A DNA stretch of 64,000 nt from contig OY725503.1 of assembly GCA_963281255.1 (NCBI GenBank), forward strand, positions 3,038,001 through 3,102,000, given 5' to 3'. Shown in pieces: positions 1 through 10,049 of the stretch (its first letter is position 1; every line of letters starts with the position of its first letter). This DNA comes from Aphrocallistes beatrix (lineage: Eukaryota > Porifera > Hexactinellida > Sceptrulophora > Aphrocallistidae). The notes beneath the pieces were generated by a model. It ran no database searches, was not told where the DNA came from, and was given only the letters and a program-made list of their open reading frames with translations. The translations under genes and the position numbers were made by a program.

Positions 1-1461
1 GTGTTTAGAACCCCTTGAGTTATCATAAAATGGTTAAAAACGACTTTGGTCAAATTTTTGTTAAAAAACAAAATGCCCATAGGAAAGGCCAACCCAAGGC
101 CTACTTAACTCAGGCCTCACAGTAGAATGGAAATATTGTACCAGGGATGCAGTCGAAGCCGGTAATTGTTAATTAACCACAATGTTTTATTCATGTTTAT
201 CTATTCACAATTACCCATAACATTTTCATACAATCATGTTCGTATATACTTTAATTTATAAAAATAGCATCTATATATAATTTAATCATAATAATAAATA
301 TTTACATACATTTCTTTTTTGCACTAGCTACGTACTTACATTTGAAATGCCGACCAGTTGCTCGGCACCTGGTTGCAAGTGTAACTACAAGTCTGAAGAT
401 CGTGTGACTCTTTTCAAGATGCCGCAGAAACCAGATCAACTTAGACACGCTTGGGTTCGGGCACTCCGCAGAGATGATATAGACGAGTTAAATGCTGTTT
501 ACGTCTGTGTGAAGCACTTTAGGACTGAAGATATCGAGTACACGCACAAGGTTCCCAACGGAGATGGTACTTTTCCCGAAATCCCTAGAGTGAACCCAAA
601 GCTGAAAGATGATGCTGTACCAGTCTTTCTACCAGGATGTCCCTCATACTACTCCCAATCTGCAGCTAAGCGAAGTCGTCGGTCTCTCGACTCAAAAGAT
701 TACCTCAATCAAGCTTTGACACTTAGCCTGAGATCTGATGCTGAAGAAAAAGAGAGATTTAAGGTTAGCTGCTCCCAGGAAATGCAAGGTAAGTTCTCAC
801 TTATTTATTTACCTAAAACCTGGTCATTATGGTACCCAGATGAACATAGCTTGATTTTTATGCGTCCTAGTTTAGAGAATTCTAGTATACTAGTTGATGT
901 TTATTTGGTAGTAACGTTCGATCTTTCTATCAAGGCCTTTTATAAAAATGTGATTTTTCCACATTCGCTCAGTTGCCTCAGTGATATTCGACAACTTGAA
1001 TCACTTGTGAATGAAATTTCTAGCGCGCCTTATCGATGTGAGCCATCTAAGAATTCTGAATCTACTGCTTCCCATATATCATCAGCGAATGTTCATATCC
1101 AACAAGCCATTGATATTATGCATACCAGTTCGGATGTGGAAACATCTGAGCATCCAGAAATTTTTCGACTCCAATTCATTCAATGCCAATTAGAAAACAG
1201 TCTTGTTCTCAAAAATAAACGTAGATACAACATACTCACACAAATATTTTCTCTTAAAACACATCTCGCCAGCTTGTTATAAGTATCTCCAGCACATGCC
1301 TTGCCTATCACTTCCTCACTTCAATACTTTAGAAAAATTGTACTCTTCATTTGGGCTCGAAAATGAATTATTTCCATTCCTGAGGCAAGCGACGTGTTCT
1401 TTTTCGAATGAACAAAAACATGTCATCCTTCAAATGGATGAACTTCACGTAAAACCCGGTA

Positions 1462-1649
1462 CAGTAGAACTCGGTTAGTACGTACTCGGGATACAACGTA
1501 CTTCGGCTTAGTACGTACTCATTTCTCTGAACCAGAATTCATTTATTATCTGGATTCCTATGTAATATCAACTCGGTTAGAACGTACTTACGGATAGTAC
1601 GTGCTTTTTTCCGCTTCCTGGAGGGGTACGTCTTATCCGAGTTCTACTG
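1462..1649. mobile_element. pogo/Tigger-type MITE in P copy 1
   Basis: Inverted ends CAGTAGAACTCGG and CCGAGTTCTACTG, flanked by TA on both sides (1460-1461, 1650-1651). The body repeats the word GGTTAGTACGTACT and its variants. It interrupts the P transposase frame just after the DELHVKP motif. Confidence 0.85.
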
Positions 1650-1661
1650 TATATCATACAA

Positions 1662-1829
1662 CAGGGCCGGCGGAACTGGTCCGGCTGGTCCGGCTTTGGC
1701 CGGACCAATTTTATGCCATTATGGCTTATTTTCATATGCAAAATTGCTTTTGGCCGGACCAACTTCCGCTTTGGCCGGACCAACTTCTGCTTTGGCCGGA
1801 CCAATAAAAAGTTGCTTCCGCCGGGCCTG
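1662..1829. mobile_element. hAT-like MITE with repeated GGCCGGACCAA words
   Basis: Ends CAGGGCCGGCGGAA and TTCCGCCGGGCCTG form an inverted repeat with one mismatch. A 5-bp direct repeat TACAA flanks it (1657-1661, 1830-1834). The interior carries four copies of TTTGGCCGGACCAA. The CAGGGCCGG start is hAT-like, but the short duplication is not the usual 8 bp, so the superfamily is uncertain. Confidence 0.65.
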
Positions 1830-2727
1830 TACAAGGGAGGCAAAATTATAGGATCCAATATATGTCCAGATAATCCTATGAAAACTGTATTTGCTATCAT
1901 GGTCTCTAGCCTTCAGAAAAAATGGTCCTGCATTGTTCGTCTGTTACCATGAAGGGCCAGCGAGGAAAATTCTAGTCGAGCTTGCTTTAAACTTAATAGT
2001 AGATAGCAATTATTGTGATGTCTGGGAAAATACATGTCCTTCCTGCAATATTCCTCGTTTTTCTATTCTAGGTTGTTATTTGTTTCAGGAAATTGTATGA
2101 TAGCTAATAATGTAAAAAATTATAATTCCATGGTAGTATGTAGAGGAATTGAAAAACGTAAATTGAAATTTAACTCTTAATATCCTTATATTTTAATATA
2201 GTATGTGTTTAACTTTATTTTTCTTTATTTAGTTCAGCTGTAAGCGCGGCCAACCTTTCTCACATGCCAGTAACTCAACCCTCAATATGTTAATCGGAGA
2301 CAACAACATCGCTAAAATGATCGAAATAAAGTTTATGTATTGTAAAACTGTTTTAATACATTATTAATTGTGATTGTAATAGTATTGTCTTGGATATTTC
2401 AATTATTTAAATGAAATATATGATATATATCACTACAATACTCAATATAGTATAGTATGATGGAGACATTTAAAATAGAAATTAATGAGGGTTAGATCAA
2501 ATGTGAACGCTCAAGGCTATCACTCAAATCATTATGCACTAAAATTACCACGAAATATTGAAAAGTTGGTATTTCATTGTTCGGCTTCAAACGCATCCCT
2601 GGTCCAAATTTCACATTCTACTGTGAGGCCTGAGTTAAGTATGCCATGGCCAACCTTAAGGGCCTCAAGGAAATTTGTGGATTTTCAGTGTACTTTTGCT
2701 ATTTTCCCCAAAATTTGTTTGGAATAC

Positions 2728-3998
2728 AGGGTGGTTCAAAAAAATTGGAACCCATTTCTATTTGGACCTTTTAGGTCACAGTTTTAATTATAACCCAATT
2801 GCATTTTAAGATATGTTAGCTAATACCTCTGATATGCCAAAAACAAGGCAGTGGACAACTCAAGAGCGAGTATGGTGTTTTCAGAAATATTTAGATATAG
2901 TCGTTTGCGAAACGCAACAGAACTTCTTATATGTTTTTTGGGACGGAACTACCTCTAACCAAGTCCGCCATATTCAAGATGGTGAAGAAATTTCAATGCA
3001 AGCACTGTCAAAAACTTAATAAGAAGCGTGAAGACAGAGAAACTCATTCTAGAAGAAAGAGACGCCGCACTTCCGAAGTTATTGCTGTGGTTCGGGAGCC
3101 GGTTGAACAGTCACCGAAACGATACACCAGAAAAAGGTCACAAACCTTGCTCGTATCAAGGTCTACAATGATGAGTGATGCCCGAAGATCTGGGCATGTC
3201 CCATACCGGATACGAACACACTAGAAAGGAGATGGAAAAAGTTCTGGTTGACAAGATTGAGGAGTCTGACACATTTTTGACGAATCTCTAGACAACTGAC
3301 GAGGCCTACTTTCACTTGGACGGTCAAGTGAATTCAAAAAATAATGTCTATTAAACTACTTTGCACACAGCATGGGTTGCGATATCTTTAAGAGGGATTA
3401 TTGGCCCATTCTTTCGATAGGAATGGAGTGACTGTAACCGTATTCAAAGAACGATACGTTAAGGTTCTTGACAAGTTTTGGACAGTTTCAGAGAAGATTC
3501 AACTCTATCTTGTACAGACAATGGTTCTAGCGGGATGGTGCAACGCCCCATACTGCCAATGTCAGCTTTGTATGGCTGAAGCAGCACTTCAAGAAGAGAA
3601 TTATTAGCAAACTGTGTCAAATTGAGTGGCCACCCCATTCTCCAGACGTTAGTCCCCCAGATTTCTATCTGTGGGGTTATCTCAGGAACAAAGTGTATGA
3701 AGAGAAGCCGAGAGACCTAAACCAGCTGAAAGATAAGATCAAAGACGAGATAAATGCAATTAAGGACCCTATTTTGAAAGCTGTCATGCAGAACTTCACT
3801 CTCAGAATCAAAAAAATGTATCGAGCTGAACGGAGGGCATATGGAACACATCTTATAAATTACCACTTACCTCCTTACATTAGAATGATTATGCTTTGAA
3901 TACTTTTAGTAGATTGTTAGAAGTTTATAATTACAGAGTTTCATTGACTTTAGACAAAAAAATCAGTGCTATAGGAATTTAAAAATGGATTCCTTTTA
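2728..3998 (+). pseudogene. mariner-like transposase relic
   Basis: Begins at a TA with an end CAGGGTGGTTCAAAAAAATT and lies inside repeat copy A. Frames change several times. Pieces in order: a helix-turn-helix start (TTQERVWCFQKYLD, about 2841), a basic linker, a DEAYFHLDGQVN stretch around 3300 holding the first catalytic Asp, GIIGPFF followed by VTVTVFKERYVKVLDKFW (3390-3480), a DNG and SGMVQRP region standing for the second Asp, and SPDVSPPDFYLWGYLRNKVY (about 3640-3700) with the third acidic residue. This order is that of Tc1/mariner DDE transposases. Many frameshifts and stops make it dead. The right terminal repeat is not recognisable. Confidence 0.8.
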
Positions 3999-5366
3999 TA
4001 CGATCCATCTGATATATCTAAATCATCAGGATAAATGCGAATAAATGTCTGTGAATGCTTTTGTCGACAATTAATGACTTATTTTACATCGTATTTAACG
4101 TTTAAACTTAAAGTCCCTATATCTCGGACTTTATATTTTCAAAATTGGCCCTCTTTAAAAACAAAAAATCAAAATTGGTTTGAGATAGAGGGTTGAGGAT
4201 TTCAAGAGTTGTTCCATATCATTATGCGATGAACGTAGAACCACTTGATATTCGATATCTTGTAACTTAGTGATATTATTGCTGATTTACCAAAAAATAG
4301 ACGTTTTCGGTGTTTTTTGTACTTTTCTTTCAGACCCATATAAAATTTACTATTTTTTCATTTTAACTTTATTTTAGTCCTATGAGGTAGCAAATATGAT
4401 AGACTATATATGCATTGATTTTGGAAGCATTTGTTTCTTTGGCATGTCCTGAAAATATTTTGATTGGCCTACCATTAGGATGTGCTGCCAAAAAGCAAAA
4501 GAAAAGACTTTGAGACACTGTATCTCAAAAACTAGAAATTCGAATCAAAAACGGTTTTGGATGTGCGAGTATTTCTTGACGGAGATACCTGCCCACGCTT
4601 AACATCTCTTATAGCTCTCCTTTCATCGTATGCTGTAAGCCAAATCGAATCGTTTTTCGCGGGCGGTATTCTTAAAGTTGTATTTTAGGGATGTTCCACC
4701 AGGGATTTGGGGGATTTTTAGTATGTTACTTAAGTAGCTTTCCTCGTTCATTTACCAATGAAATAATTTTGTTGCAATTAGTTCCAACTCCAACGATAGA
4801 TTGACTGGATTAAGTATACCGCCCTCGAAAAACTTTGCCTGGCGTAAAAAAATCGGTAAAATTTTTTATTGTTAATTTCATTGTATTACTGAGCGATCTA
4901 CCGTCTGATAGTGCTAGTTGGACGGTATTTATTTTGATTTTTATGAGTTAGCCCCCTAAAGTCTAGCGTTACTAAATATTGAAAAATTATTGGAGGTTTT
5001 TGATGCATTTACCAATTAGTTTTTAACTTATTTGATAATTTTTTAATGATATGGACCTTAACATTGTTTTGGAACCTTTGGAGAATATATAACACAAGGA
5101 TTTAGAAGAATGGTCAAATAAAATCCAAACAAAATAGCTCTATAAGGGGTTCATTTATTAAATGCTCGGGAAATCGCCTTTTTGATATCAGATATTTAGC
5201 CATCACTGGATCAGAAATAAAATTCTGGTCGTTTCAAAAAAGAATTTGCTCGGATCCGACCATTTATTCTTGAGATATCGCTTATTAAAGGTGAAGTTCG
5301 GGCATAATATCTCTCTATGGTCCAGAAAGATGCCGATGTCATATCTTAAAAACTATTGAAGATTTA

Positions 5367-6330
5367 TCTTATTTATTAAAATGCTAGGATTTTTTTTTGT
5401 GTGTGTGTGTTTGTCCGAATTGGTTGAAGAATTGGGAAGTCATAGAGATGTGAAAATTGGCATGTAGGTGTCAAATGATATGACTACGATTAAGTTCTAA
5501 GATCTAAGCGAAATGTTCACACCTCTGCAAAAAAAATGGAAAACAATTTTTTCACACCTTTTCTATACAAAATAAATGACTACACTATTACAATAGAAAC
5601 CATTGTACGACACCACAATATATCGTCATTGTTATCAATACTTCAAAGCCACAACTTATGTTTGATATCTTAAATATATTATAGTGCATTGCAATAAAAA
5701 AGATTATGTGCATATTTTCACACCTTTATATACATATCTTCGCACCATTTGACGAATTTTGAAAAATGTGGTAGAGACTAGCTCCCAACGGGTGACATGG
5801 GGTTTTTAGGCGTGTAGATTTCGAATATAATATTTTCGAGTAAGTTTGATAATTAATTTGTTTACTTTTGTTTACAATAGATACATAAAGTAAACAAGTC
5901 TGAAAAATATGCTAGAAACTTGCTTTCAACGGTTGACATGGGGTTTTCAGGGGTGTAGATTTCGAATATCACATTTTCGAGTAAATTTGATGATTGATTT
6001 GTTTACTTTTGTTTACAATAGATACATAAAGTAAACAAATCTCAAATATATACTAGAAACTTGCTTTTAACTGTTGACAAGGGGTTTTCAGGGGTGTAGA
6101 TTTCGAATATCACATTTTCAAGTAAATTTGATGATCGATTTGTTTACTCCTGTTTACAATAGGTGCAGAAAGTAAACAAATTACAAAAATGGGCCAGAGA
6201 CTAGCTTCCAACGGTTGACATGGGGTTTTCAGTGCTGTAGATTTCGAATATTATATTTTCGGATCTATATGAGAAATTATTCGTTGACCTTTGTTTGCAA
6301 TATTTATATAAAGGAAAAAAATTCAAACCC
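5367..6330 (+). mobile_element. Helitron-like element, family 2, nested in copy B
   Basis: Starts with TCTTATTTATTAAAATGC directly after an A, like the start of family-1 elements (TCCTTACTATTAAAAC). The stretch 5400-5530 matches, inverted, 18420-18597 near APC2. It then holds a tandem array at 5793-6330. The GC-rich 3' hairpin seen at 17315 is not found here, so the 3' end is lost or diverged and the right border is approximate. Copy C of the host repeat runs straight through this site. Confidence 0.6.
5793..6330. repeat. Tandem repeat, about 141-bp unit, four copies
   Basis: Units start with GACATGGGGTTTT (third unit GACAAGGGG) near 5793, 5935, 6076 and 6217, so the period is 141-142 bp. 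Each contains GTGTAGATTTCGAATAT and GTTTACTTTTGTTTACAAT. A single inverted unit lies at about 17400-17540 in the related element beside APC2, so copy number differs between family members. Confidence 0.8.
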
Positions 6331-7717
6331 ACAACCCAAAATATATTAGAAAATGGCGAATCTAATCATTGAATATTTATCCAGATGTGGCAATTATGCT
6401 AAATAATGAATACAATTGTCGTTAATAATGTGTGCAGAAAAATTGGAGAACTTTTGATAAATATACCCCCATTTAGGGTCCAAAAAGAGATATCTCTTTA
6501 TCTCTATAAATATAAGCCCAAATTCTTAGTTCTCATTTCCTAATATACTTTTTATGAGGGTACATATATGATTCTTTGATCATAATTGCACTACATCCTA
6601 TAGAATGTAAGTTTTGAGATTTTTGTAATATGATGACGTAGCATTTTTCGAAAATCCTAACTTGGAAACTGAAAGTCGTAGACTTTCGCTCTAACTTCCT
6701 AATATACTTTTTGGAAGCTCTTTATTCATTCTAAACTGATGGATTATACTTCGTAGTGCTTGGAATATGAACTATTATTCACAAATATCTCAAAATATTC
6801 GAGGTTAGGGGCCTCAAGGAAATTTGTGGATTTTCAGGGTACTCTTGCAATTTTATGTAAATATTTGGTTCGAATATACCTAAATCATCAGTATAAATGA
6901 GAATAAATTTCTGTGAATGCTTTTGTTCATTTTTAATAACTCTGACATTCTTCTTAACATCTAAACTTAAAATCTCTATATCTCAGGACTTTAAAATTTC
7001 AAAATTGACCGTATTTACAGAATTTTAAATCAAAATTGGTTTGAGATAGGGGTTTGAAAATTTCAAGACTTGTTCCATATCATTAGGCGATGAACGTAGG
7101 ACCACTTTATTTTCGATATCTTCAAACACCGATAAAATTTACAATTTTTGACATTTTAACTTTCTTTTGGTCCTATGAGGTGGCAAATATGATAGACTAT
7201 CTATTATTCGAATTTGGAAGCATTTGTTTCCTTGGTATGTCCTAAATAATTCCTTGAGTGGCCGGATTTCTACCATTAAGATGTGCTAGCGATAAACGAA
7301 AAAAACAGACTTTGAGACACTGTATCTCAAAAATTAGAAATTCGAATCAAAAACGGTTTGGGATGTGAGAGTATTTCTTGACGGGGATACCTGCCCACGC
7401 TTAACATCTCTTATAGCTCTACTTTCATCGTATGCTGTAAGCCAAATCATATGGTTTTTCGAGGGCGGTATCCTTAACTATTATAGTAAATCAGTTTTAA
7501 ATGGAATTTCTTGTCCATTGAAAATAAAATTGGTGGAAAATTATGAATTCACCCAAATTGTATTTTTTAATGTACAATTTAGGAAAGTAGCTTGTATACT
7601 CAGAGAATGCAACTGTATGATATCTTAACCTTGGGTGTCCCTAGAACATTTAGTGTAGGTGAATTTTTATTTCTGCGTTAAAACTAATAAAATTGATGGA
7701 TTCATGTATACTACCGC

Positions 7718-8495
7718 CATAGGCATCAAACCCACCCAGCCACCCGGCACTACCCGGCATCGTCGGTTATTGGCCTACTTGGCTGGGTACAAGCTTACCC
7801 GATACATTCCCAAAGTCCTAGAACCGTGTATCATGCAGTTTAACTGCGCAACAAGCGAGCAGGTAGCTCAGTAGGGAGTTTTCCGTCTTGGGAAACCACT
7901 ATCGCAATACAGTCGAGTAGATTATTATAATAATAGATTTCTATAGAGTTTTAGTTATGTTAGTGAATTGTGAGTGTGATATTTATTTATGCCGTGAATG
8001 TTGCGGCCCCGGAGCCTTCGGGCCGGCGAGCCCATTTCAGGGTTGGGTTCAAGTACAATTGTACTTAAGTACATTTTTTGAGTACTTGTACTTGTACTTA
8101 AGTACTTTCGCCATTTTTTTGTTGTACTTGTAATTGTACTTAAGTACTTTCCACATTTTTCTAAAGTACTTGTACTTGTACTTAAGTACTTTCTTGTTGT
8201 TTGTGTTAGTGTCCAGTACTACTTCAACATTCAATTAAATAAATGTGTGTAATATTATTTAAACCATTTTGCACTATTAGTACAAGAGATTTATCATGAG
8301 AGCTTGGAAAGTACTTGTACTTAAGTACTTTCGCCATTTTTTCGTTGTACTTGTATTTGTACTTAAGTACTTTCCACATTTTTCTAAAGTACTTGTACTT
8401 GTACTTAAGTACTTTCGCCATTTTTTTGGTGTACTTGTACTTAAGTACTTACAGAAGTACTTGAACCCAACCCTGGCCCATTTCCGATGCCTATG
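7718..8495. mobile_element. Transposon CATAGGCATC...GATGCCTATG with 8-bp duplication
   Basis: Short inverted ends CATAGGCATC (7718) and GATGCCTATG (to 8495) are flanked by a perfect 8-bp duplication ACTACCGC (7710-7717, 8496-8503). The interior is GC-richer than its surroundings and holds a tRNA-like word, GGTAGCTCAGTAGGG at about 7860. A hAT MITE is nested at 8038-8475. No coding capacity is seen. The CATAG start recalls the P-type elements of this window, but the duplication is one base longer. Confidence 0.7.
8038..8475. mobile_element. hAT MITE made of ACTTGTACTTAAGTACT words
   Basis: Ends CAGGGTTGGGTTCAAGTAC and GTACTTGAACCCAACCCTG are inverted. The 8-bp duplication GCCCATTT is perfect (8030-8037, 8476-8483), as expected for hAT. 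Most of the body is many variants of the words TTGTACTTAAGTACTTT and CATTTTT on both strands, an unusual composition. Confidence 0.9.
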
Positions 8496-9240
8496 ACTAC
8501 CGCACTTCGCTTGCTTGCACTGCCCGGCTGGCGGACACTTTGTGTCCGCGTACTTTGGGCGCCTAGGCTCACATTAATTAATTATAAAGCAGATAACATC
8601 TCTAAATACATCTGTCTTTCTGTTCTAATCAATATCACACGAAAAATCAAAATTTTCAATTTTTGATGCGTAATGATGGCGTCATACAGAGTGATGAGTC
8701 ATAATATTGTGATGCTAGCTGCATCATATTTGAAAAATTTTAAAATACACAGTTTATTAAAATTTCAGCCTTCTATCAAATTAGCTGAGTTATAGTCGGA
8801 AAAAACTGATATTTCTAATTATAAAAAAGGTGACAATAACGTCATATTTCCATGATGAGTTGACATTTTCATCTGCGGTCAGAACATAGTAGGGCCATTG
8901 CTAAAACACTCCAACATTCCAAAGATCAGCTTTCTGTTCTTAGCAGTTTTTTCAAATGGTTCATACTTCTGTTATAAATTTAGAATTAAAATTTATACTT
9001 TTAAATTAATTATTGTGCATCGCAAATTACTATTAACATTGTTCACAATTTTATTTTTTTATTAGTGTAAATTAAAAGATTTTCTCACCTAGTAATCATA
9101 ATCTTTACTCAAATCAAGCATGGCGCAATAAGGTTAATCAAATATACGATTAATATTGAACCATAATTTTGTTTTGTAATGATCAAGGTTAAGTTATCTC
9201 AACATATTGGACCAGCCATAGATGACTCAAGTATAAGGAT

Positions 9241-9717
9241 CAGGGTTGGCAGGTTTTGTCCACTTGGACAAAACCTAGTGGTTTTAACCAGGTTAAAACC
9301 GTCCTGTCCAAAACCTCTTGGGTGGACAAAACTGGACAAAACCTCAAAATTTAATTCATATTCCTCATTAACGGTTTTGTCCAAGTTTTGTCCAAGTTAT
9401 ATCCAAGTTTTGTCCAAGTTTTGTCCAGGTTTTGTCCAAGTTATATCCAAGTTTTGTCCAGGTTTTGTCCAAGTGTTGTTCGTGTCCTCCATGATAAATC
9501 GAATACAAAATATAGTTATGGTAATAAACAGGCGTTAGCAAGAAAATTCATTCATTGTCCTCGCTCTCTTTCCATCCTAAACTGTTTCGTACCCACTGCA
9601 ATTATTTACAGTTTCTATTAGGTTTTGTCCAGTTTTGTCCGGTTTTAACCGGTTAAAACCAGGTTTTGTCCACTGCCCTGTCCAAAACCTGTTTTGGACG
9701 GACAAAACCCAACCCTG
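9241..9717. mobile_element. hAT MITE made of GGTTTTGTCCAA words
   Basis: Ends CAGGGTTGGCAGGTTTTGTC and GGACAAAACCCAACCCTG are inverted. The perfect 8-bp duplication ATAAGGAT (9233-9240, 9718-9725) sits inside the P terminal repeat. The body is largely the word GTTTTGTCCAA and GGTTAAAACC repeated on both strands. It shares its CAGGGTTGG end with the MITE at 8038 but not the inner words. Confidence 0.9.
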
Positions 9718-10049
9718 ATAAGGATAGATCATTAAATAACCATGGATGAGTCCAAAGGCCATCATATAAAATATGTTAATATTAAATGTTATGATTCTTA
9801 TCATTGTTTATGTGAAAAAGGTGATAATTGAGGTAACAAAACAACAAAGAGGCATATTACAATAACTATTATAGCTAATCTTAAATATAGTTTTTCTTAA
9901 ATTTCTTGATCTTTCGAGAGTGGTCCGCACGAAAACTGATTTGAGAATTATAATCCTTGATTTTATTGGATATCAAACAATTCGTGATAACTCCAAATAA
10001 CTTATGTAAAATATGCCAATAAATCATCTTACAGGAAGGACATTTATCA

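Larger units (their letters stand above)
347..2100 (+). pseudogene. THAP-domain P-element transposase relic
   Basis: An ATG at 347 opens a 311-codon frame. Residues 1-95 form a THAP zinc-finger domain: Cys5 and Cys10 (CSAPGC), the conserved Trp in HAWVRAL, the CVKH Cys-x2-His pair and a closing AVPVFLP box. This domain would bind the element's own DNA in the nucleus. Residues 150-300 align along their length with copy 2. Near 1263 a one-base shift moves the homology (YKYLQHMPCLSLPHF) to another frame. The frame then meets a pogo-type MITE at 1462 and a hAT-type MITE at 1662. Homology resumes with KIIGSNICPDNP and IMVSSLQKKW up to about 1952, then jumps directly to the C-terminal stretch containing DVWENTCPSC. 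The GTP-binding and catalytic middle is missing. No intron is seen where copy 2 has one. The gene cannot make a working enzyme. Confidence 0.85.
95..2648 (+). mobile_element. P-like DNA transposon, internally deleted (copy 1)
   Basis: Bounded by terminal inverted repeats of about 60 bp. The left one starts CAAGGCCTACTTAACTCAGG at 95; the right one is its near-exact reverse complement ending at 2648. The 7-bp target duplication GCCAACC is at 88-94 and 2649-2655. It encodes a THAP-type transposase relic (347-2100). Compared with copy 2 (9217-14733) it lacks about 1.4 kb of the central transposase region, so it resembles the KP-type deletion derivatives known for Drosophila P elements. Two MITEs are nested at 1462-1649 and 1662-1829. 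The same terminal words occur in the MITEs at 30588-31642 and 61787-62666. Confidence 0.85.
1..4671. mobile_element. Copy A of a TTAA-flanked repeat family, left end outside window
   Basis: Remnant of a large non-coding repeat also present as copy B (4814-7473) and, inverted, as copy C (32433-34334). The right end reads GGGCGGTATTC and is followed by TTAA at 4672-4675, as in the other copies. Bases 1-94, 2649-2727 and about 4000-4671 belong to this copy. The rest is filled by a P-like element (95-2648) and a mariner (from 2728). The stretch after the mariner matches copy B from about 6880 on, including the words on both sides of the insertion. No transposase is encoded by the repeat itself. 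Confidence 0.7.
4814..7473. mobile_element. Copy B of the TTAA-flanked repeat family, complete
   Basis: Left end GTATACCGCCCTCGAAAAA at 4814 and right end TTTTTCGAGGGCGGTATCC at 7473 are inverted repeats. TTAA stands directly outside both (4810-4813, 7474-7477), the target of piggyBac-type insertion. No transposase is visible, so it is a non-autonomous element of about 1.7 kb. A Helitron-like insert of about 1 kb fills 5367 to about 6330. Copy C lacks that insert, which gives an empty-site comparison. Confidence 0.75.
7700..8970 (-). mobile_element. Helitron-like remnant with nested insertion
   Basis: From 8496 on, a CGCTTGCTTGCACTGC word and the hairpin GGCGGACACTTTGTGTCCGC mark the 3' end of a family-1 element read on the minus strand. 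The body with TGATGCGTAATGATGGCGTC and similar words follows to about 8970. The last bases of the 3' end are split by the element at 7718-8495. The TA microsatellite and 5' end are missing. Confidence 0.65.

Noticed and set aside
780..800. Splice donor CAAGGTAAGT in P copy 1
   Set aside because: The frame through it aligns with coding sequence of copy 2, so it is probably not used as an intron start.
7853..7915. tRNA gene from GGTAGCTCAGTAGGG
   Set aside because: No B box and no cloverleaf; kept only as a tRNA-like word.
8049..8496. Open frames of Lys/Tyr/Val repeats on both strands
   Set aside because: They are translations of the ACTTGTACTTAAGTACT word array inside a hAT MITE, not genes.
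9179..9621. Frames rich in FCPGFVQVLSKF
   Set aside because: They arise from the GTTTTGTCCAA word array of the MITE at 9241-9717.
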